Positions 17,411 through 25,011 of a DNA stretch of 64,000 bases are shown piece after piece (position 1 is the stretch's first letter; every line of letters begins with the position of its first letter). The translations under genes and the position numbers were made by a program. This stretch comes from Peribacillus butanolivorans (GTDB lineage: Bacteria; Bacillota; Bacilli; Bacillales; DSM-1321), in contig NZ_LGYA01000001.1 of assembly GCF_001273755.1 (NCBI RefSeq), positions 3,303,177 to 3,367,176 on the forward strand. Reading direction: 5' to 3'. The notes under the pieces were generated by a model. That model was given only the letters and a program-made list of their open reading frames with translations, made no database searches and had not been told where the DNA came from.

Positions 17411-17836
17411 ATGACAAAAACATTATTTACTACGTCTGTAACGGTTGATGGGGGAAGAGAAGGAACGGCCATTTCTGCCGATGGAAACTTCACAGTTGAT
17501 ATTGCGATGCCTGGAACGCCGAGGGCTAATAAGATGCCTGAAGCATCTAATCCTGAACAGCTCTTTGCAGCTGGGTATGCTGCTTGTTTTGATAGTGCTT
17601 TGCAATCCGTTGGTAAAATTGAACGCATTAAATTTGATTCTAAAGTCACTGCTAGTGTCAGTTTATTGATGGGTGAGATGCATCAGTACAGCTTGGCTGT
17701 CACTTTAGCAGTGAGGGGATCTGGGATCGATAAAGAGACGTTTGAAACCCTTGTTCATAAAGCGCACCAAATGTGTCCTTATTCAAAAGCAATCAACGGC
17801 AATGTGGACGTCACTATTGAAATCGATGTAGATTAA
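17411..17836 (+). CDS. ohr: Organic hydroperoxide resistance protein Ohr
   Basis: 141 residues of the Ohr/OsmC family. The two redox cysteines are in AGYAACFDSAL (about 60) and AHQMCPYSKA (about 124); PEQLFAAGYAACF is the family hallmark. It reduces organic hydroperoxides using dihydrolipoamide-dependent thiols. The start is ATG 17411-17413 with AAAGGAG seven bases upstream; an ATG three bases earlier is the alternative. It is preceded by an OhrR operator and followed by a strong terminator shared with the convergent ohrR. Confidence 0.94.
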   Translation: MTKTLFTTSVTVDGGREGTAISADGNFTVDIAMPGTPRANKMPEASNPEQLFAAGYAACFDSALQSVGKIERIKFDSKVTASVSLLMGEMHQYSLAVTLAVRGSGIDKETFETLVHKAHQMCPYSKAINGNVDVTIEIDVD

Positions 17837-17845
17837 TATATCCGA

Positions 17846-17880
17846 CAAAAAAACGCTTGGGCTCCCCAAGCGTTTTTTCT
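17846..17880. terminator. Bidirectional terminator between ohr and ohrR
   Basis: Stem CGCTTGGG / CCCAAGCG with a 3-base loop, flanked by A7 and T6 runs. It lies between the two convergent stop codons. Confidence 0.9.
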
Positions 17881-17885
17881 TTCCG

Positions 17886-18326
17886 CTAAAATTTCTGTAA
17901 TGTTTTCAATAGTTGGAGCAGCGAAGCTTTCAAATCCTCAACTACTTGCTTATCCTCACCCGACATGTCTGAAATGCGTTCGGGAATGGTGCAGGCTTCT
18001 TCCTTCAAACCAAGTCCTTTTTCAGTCAACTGAACCATGACAGACCTCTCATCTTGAGTGGAACGTTCACGAACAATCAGACCGTTTTGCTCCATTCGTT
18101 TTAACATGGGGGTAAGCGTTCCTGAGTCGAGAGCAAGAAGCTCCCCTAGTTTTTTGACTGTAAGTGTATCCTGTTCCCATAGTAGAAGCAGGACGAGATA
18201 TTGAGGATAAGTTACTTCAAGTTTATCAAGCAGCGGTTTATATTTCTTTGTCATTTCCCTTGAACTTGCATAAAGAAGGAAACATAATTGATTTTCCAGT
18301 ACATATTCTAATCTTTTTTCCATCAT
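17886..18326 (-). CDS. ohrR: MarR-family organic peroxide sensor OhrR
   Basis: 146-residue winged-helix repressor. LENQLCFLLYASSREMTKKY near the N terminus contains the single reactive cysteine that organic hydroperoxides oxidise. LGELLALDSGTLTPMLKRME is the recognition helix and RSTQDERSVMVQLTEKG the wing. It represses ohr. Start ATG 18324-18326 has a weak GGTGAT; the next codon is also ATG. The TnpB element ends about 105 bases upstream of the start, so it was inserted in or close to the ohrR promoter. Confidence 0.92.
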   Translation of the reverse strand: MMEKRLEYVLENQLCFLLYASSREMTKKYKPLLDKLEVTYPQYLVLLLLWEQDTLTVKKLGELLALDSGTLTPMLKRMEQNGLIVRERSTQDERSVMVQLTEKGLGLKEEACTIPERISDMSGEDKQVVEDLKASLLQLLKTLQKF

Positions 18327-18430
18327 ATCACCAGCTAGTAGTAGTAGTCCATTTGATCTGTGAATACATATCAAACTTATCTTTAATATAATCGTTATAC
18401 TTTATAAAATAAAGCAATATTCGTTATTGA

Positions 18431-18600
18431 TTGAACTACCCATCACTTATCGACCTTACGGTCTGATTGAAGTGGGGGATTCCTAAGAACATTTGCCTAT
18501 CGGCCAATTTTTAATTAGGCTACTCCCGTAGTTCCTACGGTTAGAAGCCTTATGGCTTCATTCATTAGATTGAGTCCTGCGTTAATATCTCGATCGTGGT
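18431..18600 (-). ncRNA. Predicted omega-RNA scaffold at the tnpB 3' end
   Basis: In IS200/IS605 elements the TnpB guide RNA comes from the tnpB 3' end and the element right end. Here the right end folds strongly: GACC-GTAA-GGTC (18452-18463, GNRA loop) is nested in a longer imperfect stem joining CCCCCACTT and AAGTGATGGG. The RNA would run on the minus strand and end near TTCAA (18431-18435), with the guide read from the flank starting TCAATAACGAATATTG. The 5' boundary is a guess. Confidence 0.5.
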
Positions 18601-19720
18601 GAGTAGAACAAAAAGGACAATCCCATTCACGAAGATTCAGATGTTTAACGTCTTTATTTTGGTAACCGCAGCTAGAACACAATTGGCTAGAAGCAAACGT
18701 TTTAGATACGGTCACGATTTATTTACCATACCATTTTGCTTTGTATTCCAACATTTTTTTGAATTGGTACCAAGATACTTCACTAATAGCTTTAGCTAGT
18801 TTGTGATTTTTCATCATATTCGACACTTGCAAGTCTTCCATTCCAATAACATCGTGGTTTTTGATGATTTCGGTAGAAACTTTATGTAAGTAATCCATTC
18901 GGGCATTTGAAATTTTTTCGTGTAGGATAGCCACTTTTCGTTTTTGTTTTTGATAGTTTTTGGCTTCAGCCAATGGTTTATTTTGATTCAAGGCTATTTC
19001 TTGTCGCCTTGAAAGAATCCGTTGTGCTTTGGACAATTTCTTTTCGACCGTCCGGAAGAATTTTGGATTTTGATAGACTGTACCATCTGAAAGAATAGCA
19101 AAGTTCTTCAATCCAACATCTACACCGCACGAACGATTCGTTTTAGGAAGTACTTGTACATTGGTTTCGGCTAAAACGGAAATGAAATATTTACCCGAAG
19201 GGTTCCGCCTGATTGTGGCATTGATGATTCGCCCTTCGACTTCGCGGCTTTTAGCAAAACGAACTAGACCGAGTTTTGGCAATTTGATTTTGCTTCCAAC
19301 AATTCCAATATTCCCATTCGTATGTTTAGTCGTATAGGACTGGATAGGATTCTTTTTCGATTTGAAGCGAGGTGACTTGTTTTGCTTTTTATAATATCGA
19401 CTATAGGAATCTGCTAAATTTTCCACCGATTTCTGTAAGGCAATACTGTCTACTTCTTTCAGGAAAGAATACTCTTTCTTTAAAGCGGGAAGTTCTTTGA
19501 TTGTTGCGTATTTATTCAGAAAAGAACCTTTCCATTCATTAGAGGGTAATTGGCCGTTCTGCTTCATTTCTTCACAGATATACCAGTAGGCATCTTTCTC
19601 ATTTTGTTTGCCTAAAAAGAAGTTATAGACAAAACGGGAGCAGCCGATCGTTTTATTGATTAGAACTAGTTGTTCTTTAGTTGGATAGATTCGAAATTTA
19701 TAAGCTTTGTTTACGACCAT
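18515..19720 (-). pseudogene. tnpB: TnpB RNA-guided nuclease gene with one in-frame stop codon
   Basis: Frame and length are otherwise intact (402 codons). RuvC-I aspartate is in [16 protein letters not shown], RuvC-II glutamate in [12 protein letters not shown], zinc finger in CSSCGYQN and CPFCSTHH, RuvC-III aspartate in [14 protein letters not shown] at 18719-18721 follows AKWYGK and precedes [14 protein letters not shown], where relatives have a charged residue; a single base change from AAA or GAA would explain it. The truncated 333-residue product would lack the zinc finger and the last catalytic aspartate. Start ATG 19718-19720 has AGGGGGTG upstream. Confidence 0.85.
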
Positions 19721-19755
19721 TGGTTTCACCCCCTTATAGTTATAATCAACCATCG

Positions 19756-19846
19756 AACGTACGTTTGTCAAAGATCACTTTGGCTTATGCCAACCGCCAT
19801 TCATCTCCCCCTTACCATTGGGCTCTCGCCCTTCACACGCTTGAAG
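19756..19846 (-). other. Chain of four hairpins upstream of tnpB
   Basis: Within 90 bases the DNA contains AACGTACGTT (19756-19765), TTGGC-TTAT-GCCAA (19780-19793), GGGC-TCTC-GCCC (19820-19831, a GAGA loop on the minus strand) and CTTCA...TGAAG (19831-19846). Such density suggests a structured RNA or a transposon-end structure. A tnpB -35-like TTGACA (minus strand, 19767-19772) lies within it. It does not resemble a protein-coding stretch. Confidence 0.5.
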
Positions 19847-19910
19847 AGGGAATCTTCTGGCGGGAAATGATAAATATCGGCGTACTCTTTCAGAAAGAGT
19901 GGTTTATCAA

Positions 19911-19945
19911 AAAGGGAGACAGTACCAAGTCTGCTCCCTTTTTAC
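19911..19945 (-). terminator. Terminator of yqkE
   Basis: AAAAAGGGAG pairs with CTCCCTTTTT, with a second CAG/CTG pairing inside. It starts right after the yqkE stop codon; the T run leads into the left end of the TnpB element. Confidence 0.82.
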
Positions 19946-19946
19946 A

Positions 19947-20207
19947 TTATTTATAGTTCTTCCAGTTAAGATTGCTTTCTCCCAGCAGCTCTTCGAATGA
20001 TTTATTTTTCTCACGCCATTTTCTTTCTTCGCGTTTTTTTTCTTCTTCCGCTGCTTTTTTCTCTTGTTCAGCATCATTCAGTTCTTTTTGCTTTTGACGA
20101 AGCTGGGACATGATATCTTGATTAAGCATATCACCAAGTTTCAATGATGATGACTCTTTATCTTGTGTTTTGCTTTGATTTTGATTCCGCGGCTGTTTCT
20201 TTTTCAT
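19947..20207 (-). CDS. yqkE: YqkE-like small charged protein (DUF3886)
   Basis: 86 residues. A lysine- and glutamine-rich N terminus (KKKQPRNQNQSKTQDKE) is followed by LKLGDMLNQDIMSQLRQKQKEL and a highly charged coiled-coil (about 45-68), ending in SFEELLGESNLNWKNYK. This matches YqkE of B. subtilis, of unknown function. Start ATG 20205-20207 with AGGAGG upstream. It diverges from yqkD. Confidence 0.82.
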   Translation of the reverse strand: MKKKQPRNQNQSKTQDKESSSLKLGDMLNQDIMSQLRQKQKELNDAEQEKKAAEEEKKREERKWREKNKSFEELLGESNLNWKNYK

Positions 20208-20335
20208 CCCTAAAACCTCCTAGCCATTATGAAATTATTATATCACGACTGCGGTTTCTCTCGTTATGATTTTCAAACAGTGTTTTCTCCATTCCCCTCA
20301 TGGTAAAATAAAGAAAATAACTGAGGAGGATTTTC

Positions 20336-21247
20336 ATGAAAAAATGGTGGCTTGCATTGGCTGGAATTCTGACCTATATCATCGGCGTCGGCATTTATTT
20401 TTCTAATCGGATCATGTACATGAAAAAGAAGGAAGATGATTTTATCCAGAATCGTGAAATTATGGCTAAACGTCTAATTAAAGAGGATTTTGATATCCTA
20501 CCTAAAACTGAAATCTGGGTACCTTCACCATCCGGATATTCCTTGAAATGTTTGTTTATCGAACCGTTTGAGACGAATAAGTGGATTATTATTTCACATG
20601 GTGTGACGGAGAACAAAATTAATTCGATTAAGTACATGAACATTTTTCTTAAGCGCGGCTTCAATGCTATCATTTATGATCATCGCCGTCATGGAGATTC
20701 TGGTGGTAAGACTAGCAGTTATGGCCATTATGAAAAATTCGATTTGAAGGCCGTGATCGACGAATTGAAAAGACGTAAAGGCTCCGACGACCTTCACATT
20801 GGCATTCATGGGGAATCCATGGGAGCCGCAACTCTGCTTCTGTATGCCGGGATGCTCGAAGATGGCGCTGATTTTTACATTGCCGATTGCCCATTTTCAA
20901 ACTTTGAGGAGCAGATCAAACACAAAATCAGCGCGGAAATCCCTTTACCATCTTGGACCGTGTTTCCGCTTGGTCGTACATTCATCAAACTTCGTGACGG
21001 ATATTGGACTAAAGAAGTGTCACCGATCAATTATATAAAAAATATTAAAAAACCAGTACTGTTCATTCATAGTGAATATGATACCTTTATCCCCGTTTCC
21101 ATGACAACGGAATTATATGCAGCAAAAGAGGGGCCAAAGCAGCTGTACATTGCTAAAAAGGGCGCCCACGCTCAATCTTATAATGAAAATCCAAAAGAAT
21201 ATGAAGAACAAATTGATCAGTTTCTTAAACAGCTTGTATTCAGATAG
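20336..21247 (+). CDS. yqkD: Alpha/beta hydrolase YqkD
   Basis: 303 residues with an N-terminal membrane anchor or signal (WWLALAGILTYIIGVGIYF). The nucleophile elbow is GIHGESMGAATLL (Ser about 162), the acid HSEYDTFIP (Asp about 246) and the histidine KKGAHAQSY (about 276). HGVTENK forms the oxyanion region. It belongs to the serine aminopeptidase/BEM46-like group, probably anchored on the outer membrane face; substrate unknown. Start ATG 20336 after GAGGAGG. Order yqkE-yqkD-yqkB follows B. subtilis. Confidence 0.9.
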   Translation: MKKWWLALAGILTYIIGVGIYFSNRIMYMKKKEDDFIQNREIMAKRLIKEDFDILPKTEIWVPSPSGYSLKCLFIEPFETNKWIIISHGVTENKINSIKYMNIFLKRGFNAIIYDHRRHGDSGGKTSSYGHYEKFDLKAVIDELKRRKGSDDLHIGIHGESMGAATLLLYAGMLEDGADFYIADCPFSNFEEQIKHKISAEIPLPSWTVFPLGRTFIKLRDGYWTKEVSPINYIKNIKKPVLFIHSEYDTFIPVSMTTELYAAKEGPKQLYIAKKGAHAQSYNENPKEYEEQIDQFLKQLVFR

Positions 21248-21248
21248 A

Positions 21249-21294
21249 AAAAGAGAGGATACCTATCATGAAAGCTTGATATCCTCTCTTTTTC
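21249..21294. terminator. Bidirectional terminator between yqkD and yqkB
   Basis: AAAAAGAGAGGATA pairs with TATCCTCTCTTTTT around an 18-base loop, followed by more T. It lies between the convergent yqkD and yqkB. Confidence 0.88.
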
Positions 21295-21299
21295 TTCTT

Positions 21300-21623
21300 T
21301 TAGATTTTATTAAAGTAGCTCATTCTCGGATTTAAGATTTGATTCGGACTTTTTAACTGAAAGCTGTTCGCTTCCGGTACAAAGTCTATTTTCATAACTT
21401 CATCCAGAAAAATCATTTTTGACTTTTCTACGTATAGAGAGATTCCGTTTGTCTCCACTCTCTCGTTACCTTCATCAAGTTCGTTGACTAACCATAGGGC
21501 TGTCACACCACTTACAACGCAGCCACAGCCATCTGTGTCATATTTTAACTGTAAAAATCCTTCTTGCCCCTGTATCTTATCGGCTATTTTATCTGCCGCT
21601 CTTTCCGTCCATTCAATATACAT
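21300..21623 (-). CDS. yqkB: HesB/IscA-like protein YqkB
   Basis: 107 residues of the HesB-like (Fe-S biosynthesis) fold. LKYDTDGCGCVVSGV (about 26-40) holds the conserved CxC, although the usual C-terminal CGCG pair is absent, as in YqkB of B. subtilis. It may help iron-sulphur cluster handling or bind metal. Start ATG 21621-21623 with GAGGAGG upstream. Confidence 0.82.
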   Translation of the reverse strand: MYIEWTERAADKIADKIQGQEGFLQLKYDTDGCGCVVSGVTALWLVNELDEGNERVETNGISLYVEKSKMIFLDEVMKIDFVPEANSFQLKSPNQILNPRMSYFNKI

Positions 21624-22003
21624 GATTTACATACCTCCTCATGTGTTTTCGTTCCCTCATTATAAACGATAAAAACGTTTCTGTTAATGAAACTGCTTTA
21701 TGCCATTTTCAAGATACTCAAATGAAGGTCCTTTCCACCAATGTTGCTTCCATTAAGAAAATCACAGCCCAATGTTACTCATATTTCCTCTTATTTTCGA
21801 TAAAAAGGCCTATTTCTAGGAAACAGCCCTTCCACTATTATTCTATTAACCTTACGCCCGCTATATCGGCGAGACGGATATAGTGAACCTGTTAAAAACA
21901 AGCGACGATATAAGCTCATTATCATTATGAATCCCGCCAAACGGGTTCCTTCAAATTCCTGATTCTACTCCATAAAGAAATAGTAGCTTACAACTCCTCT
22001 CAT
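21624..22003. other. 380-base region between yqkB and the ABC exporter
   Basis: No gene is supported. An 80-codon open frame on the plus strand has no ribosome site and no recognisable sequence. Two dyads are present: CTATATC/GATATAG (21861-21883) and CCCG/CGGG (21933-21945). Neither has a T run, so exporter termination is unclear. Confidence 0.5.
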
Positions 22004-23017
22004 TTATAAGGCACGATATTTTTTCAAACTCAAAATATTGAAAGTGATAAAAACAACGGCAAATGCAAGGAGAATGAGTAAATCCATCACTACCTCAGCG
22101 AAGGTTAAGCCTTTGTACATAATACCGTTCAATGCATCCGACGCGTAGTAAAGCGGCATGATTTTGCCAATTTGCTGCAGCCAGTCTGCCATACCATCTA
22201 ATGGAAAAATACCCGTAAAGAAGATTTGTGGCACGATGACGAGTGGAATAAATTGTACCATTTGAAATTCAGATGTTGCGAAACTTGATAACAATGTACC
22301 GAGGGATAATGCCACAAGCGCAACGAGAATATTCGTCAATAAAACGAGCCAAATGGAGCCGACGAGCACAATATCCAGTACATTTACCGCGTATAGTACA
22401 ACAATTATAGTTTGAATGAGTGCAAACAAACCATATCCAATTACATAACCTGCAACAATTTCATATCGTTTAATCGGTGTCACAAGTAACCGTTCTAATG
22501 TACCACTTGTACGTTCCTTTAGTAGCGCAATCCCCGCTATTAAAAAAACAAAGAAGAAAACGAAAAAGCCCACGAGCATAGGACTAAAAATATCAAAAAT
22601 CTTCGTATCGGCATCACCATACACATAATGCGCATCAATCGAAGGATTGTTTGCATCTCCTTGCAAGCCTTGCGCTAATTGCATTTGAACGGCCTTTGCA
22701 CGAGACGGTTCATCGTTTAAAAGGGTCAGCTTCATGCTGCCATTTTCAAATTGCAGCCAGCCGTCGATGTTATTTTTGGCCATGCTCTCTTTTGAAAAAT
22801 GCTTGGCAACCGTTACTTGAAAATCTGCTTGTTTCAATGCTTCAGCGATGTTTTCATCACTACCTGTAACAACGATTTTTAAATCACTCGCTTCTGAATG
22901 AAAAATAAAATACATGAGCGTTAAGATGAGCAATGGTGCAAAGAAGAGCAATGCGAGTGTTCTTCGATCTCGGAGCATTTGTCGTGTAATTCGTGTAACA
23001 AGAGATGTAATTCGCAT
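22004..23017 (-). CDS. ABC-2 type exporter permease
   Basis: 337 residues. One N-terminal helix (about 20-37) and a large extracytoplasmic loop (about 40-150) precede five helices, the layout of ABC2_membrane proteins such as DrrB-like multidrug permeases. FLIAGIALLKERTSGTLERLLVTPIKRYEIVAGY (about 160-193) is the typical intracellular coupling segment. It overlaps the ATPase gene by one base. With the adjacent TetR regulator this is a drug or lipid efflux module; substrate unknown. Confidence 0.85.
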   Translation of the reverse strand: MRITSLVTRITRQMLRDRRTLALLFFAPLLILTLMYFIFHSEASDLKIVVTGSDENIAEALKQADFQVTVAKHFSKESMAKNNIDGWLQFENGSMKLTLLNDEPSRAKAVQMQLAQGLQGDANNPSIDAHYVYGDADTKIFDIFSPMLVGFFVFFFVFLIAGIALLKERTSGTLERLLVTPIKRYEIVAGYVIGYGLFALIQTIIVVLYAVNVLDIVLVGSIWLVLLTNILVALVALSLGTLLSSFATSEFQMVQFIPLVIVPQIFFTGIFPLDGMADWLQQIGKIMPLYYASDALNGIMYKGLTFAEVVMDLLILLAFAVVFITFNILSLKKYRAL

Positions 23018-23745
23018 TACAGCTCACCTACTATCTTTAAAAACACTTCATCAAACGTTTGTACCCCGTATTGTGTCTTTAATGCGGCAGGTGTGCCGGA
23101 TGCGATGATTTTCCCTTCACGCAGCATCGCTAGATTATCGCAACGTTCTGCTTCATCCATTACATGCGTTGTAATGAGGATTGTTTTATGCTCATCATTT
23201 TTTAAACGTTCTAATTCCTTCCAGATGGATTGTTTCAACACAGGGTCCATACCGACAGTTGGTTCATCCAAAATTAGAATTTTCGGATTTTGGACAAGGG
23301 CAATAGCAAGTGACAGGCGACGCTTCATGCCCCCAGAATAATAAGCAACCCGAATAGACAAATCATTCGTTAACTGTACAATTTCGGCTGCATACTGAAT
23401 GCGTTCTCTTTGTTCCTTTTTCGATAAACGGTATAGCTTTGCAAAAAATTCAAGATTTTCAGCCCCCGTCAGCTCTGTATATAAGGCATCGGACTGCGCC
23501 ATATAGCCGATTTCTGATAGCAATGCTTCATTTGGCACTTCACAATCAAGCACTGTGATTTTTCCAGTGTCCGGCTTCATCATACCGACAATCATTTTAA
23601 TTAAGGTCGTTTTCCCGCAACCAGATGGTCCTAATAAGCCGAAAATTTTTCTTTCGGCAATATTTAGGTTTAATGGCTGAATGACTTTTTTGTGTTTAAA
23701 GCCTTTAGCAATTTCCTCAATGGTAATCGCATTCACTGCACGCAC
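23017..23745 (-). CDS. ABC exporter ATP-binding protein
   Basis: 242 residues. Walker A GLLGPSGCGKTTLIK (about 35-49), Q-loop YMAQSDALYTELT, signature YYSGGMKRRLSLAIAL (about 133-148), Walker B KILILDEPTVGMDP (about 153-166) and switch histidine TTHVMDEAERC. The signature YSGGM and overall size fit exporters of the CcmA/DrrA type. Start is a GTG at 23743-23745 with GAGG six bases before it. Cotranscribed with the permease; a TetR gene diverges upstream. Confidence 0.92.
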   Translation of the reverse strand: MRAVNAITIEEIAKGFKHKKVIQPLNLNIAERKIFGLLGPSGCGKTTLIKMIVGMMKPDTGKITVLDCEVPNEALLSEIGYMAQSDALYTELTGAENLEFFAKLYRLSKKEQRERIQYAAEIVQLTNDLSIRVAYYSGGMKRRLSLAIALVQNPKILILDEPTVGMDPVLKQSIWKELERLKNDEHKTILITTHVMDEAERCDNLAMLREGKIIASGTPAALKTQYGVQTFDEVFLKIVGEL

Positions 23746-23772
23746 ACCCTTCCTCTTTTATAATTAACACGG

Positions 23773-23815
23773 TGTTGAATGTATCAACATTCTAAGGTAG
23801 TATTTGGTCAAATAC
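23773..23815. promoter_or_regulatory. Two palindromes between tetR and the exporter operon
   Basis: TGTTGA-ATGTA-TCAACA (23773-23789) and the perfect 16-mer GTATTTGGTCAAATAC (23800-23815). They lie in the 113-base divergent promoter region and are likely operators for the adjacent TetR-type regulator. Confidence 0.6.
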
Positions 23816-23858
23816 AATCAACACATTTTTGAAGACTGTTTAGTGAAGGAGAAATTCG

Positions 23859-24462
23859 ATGGCGACGATTCATGAGCAAAAGGCTCAAAAAACGAAATTG
23901 CAGATTCAACAGCATTTTATCGCACTTGTTGAAAAAGAAGGATTTCAGCATGTATCGGTGAAAAAAATTGCAGATCGCGCGAGCATTAATCGAGGTACAT
24001 TCTATTTGCATTATGCAGATAAATATGAGTTGATGGATCACATACAACAGGAATTGTTAGCAGAACTTCAATTACGCATTACTTCTAATTCTACCAAAAG
24101 AGGCTTTTTTAGCCCTCCATCAGCAACAACTATATCCACCCTTTATAGCGATTTTTCAATTCATTAGTGAGCATGCCAGCGCATTGCGTGCCATTCTTGG
24201 CGATCACGGAGACCCCTCTTTTGCCAAAAAATTGAAGCATGCATTTGGTGAAATACTATTAGAACGTTTAATTCGTCAACATCCAGCAGCACAAAATGAT
24301 GCTTTTCGTAATTATATGCACGCCTTTATGACTTCAGCCATTTTAGGTGTAATCCAGGAGTGGCTGGATAATTGCGAAGAGCAAACGGTAGAAGAAATGG
24401 CGAAAATCCATTTTCAAATTTTAAACTTCATCAGTCATTTGCGTGCATTCATTGAGAAATAA
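23859..24462 (+). pseudogene. TetR-family regulator gene broken by a frameshift
   Basis: The first frame encodes the TetR helix-turn-helix: GFQHVSVKKIADRASINRGTFYLHYADKYELMDHI (in B. subtilis-type TetR fold, about residues 28-62). After LQLRI the frame is lost. A second frame continues with PKEAFLALHQQQLYPPFIAIFQFISEHASALRAILG and runs to 24462, with typical TetR_C sequence. Total length 604 bases is one base over a whole number of codons, so one inserted base near 24080-24100 explains it. The truncated product would keep DNA binding but lose the ligand domain. Confidence 0.8.
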
Positions 24463-24542
24463 CCTGAATGCTGTCCGAATTTTCGTTCGGGGAGCTATGA
24501 AATTTTAACTTGCCTTACTATCTAGTTGGTTAAATCGTAGAA

Positions 24543-24586
24543 ATAGCCTGTTTTGATCAATCCTTTTGTTTTAAAAAACAGGCTAT
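24543..24586. terminator. Bidirectional terminator between tetR and yqjX
   Basis: ATAGCCTGTTTT pairs with AAAACAGGCTAT around a 17-20 base AT-rich loop. T-rich arms on both strands. Confidence 0.65.
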
Positions 24587-24608
24587 GGCAATTAACCAAA
24601 AATCATAC

Positions 24609-24935
24609 TTAATATTCAATTTCAATAATGTTTACTAACTTTAAGATACACTTCTCGGATGCATGACTAATAATTCGTAATTCTCCTTTTAGTCCATCGA
24701 TATAATGAATATTACCAAGAAATTTTTTAATTTCACCTTTTTGATAATAAGTAAATTGTAGAGTAATGTTGTCTTCCATGGCCCTACAGATAATTTCATT
24801 GAATTCTTCATATTTTTGTTCATCTAAAACCGGCTTTTCGACTTTATCCAGACCTTCATTATATTCTCTTAGTAATTTTACATGTTCTGGTAACATCATT
24901 GAAACCCATTTGATACGGCCCCTGTCGCGAATCAC
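24609..24935 (-). CDS. yqjX: YolD-like protein (YqjX)
   Basis: 108 residues with the YolD-family start IRDRGRIKWVSMMLPEHVKLLRE, followed by a domain with ITLQFTYYQKGE. These small proteins are encoded next to Y-family polymerases of the UvrX type. The likely start is GTG 24933-24935, with AAGTGGGTG seven bases upstream, because family members begin right at (M)IRDRG; an ATG at 24974 would add 13 residues but has no ribosome site. It follows uvrX and shares its SOS promoter. Function unknown. Confidence 0.8.
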   Translation of the reverse strand: MIRDRGRIKWVSMMLPEHVKLLREYNEGLDKVEKPVLDEQKYEEFNEIICRAMEDNITLQFTYYQKGEIKKFLGNIHYIDGLKGELRIISHASEKCILKLVNIIEIEY

Positions 24936-25011
24936 CTCGAAACACCCACTTTTCCATTGCATTTTGTGTAACATTATTATATAAAATCATTTGTCACTAC
25001 TGAGCTTTCTA

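Larger units (their letters stand above)
18431..19905 (-). mobile_element. IS200/IS605-family tnpB-only element (no tnpA)
   Basis: The element carries a tnpB gene but no Y1 transposase, like IS1341-type elements. Proposed ends, read on the minus strand: TTGAT (19906-19910) just before the left end, as in the target pentamer of ISDra2-like elements, and TTCAA (18431-18435) closing the right end. A subterminal hairpin ACTCTTTC-GAAAGAGT (19884-19900) lies at the left and a branched hairpin at the right. It sits between ohrR and yqkE, next to the yqkE terminator T run. The ends are inferred from pattern only. Confidence 0.6.

Noticed and set aside
18333-18346. Short TAG triplet repeat just upstream of ohrR
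   Set aside because: Only about four units; too short to call a functional repeat.
21641-21883. 80-codon plus-strand open frame after yqkB
   Set aside because: No ribosome site and no recognisable sequence.
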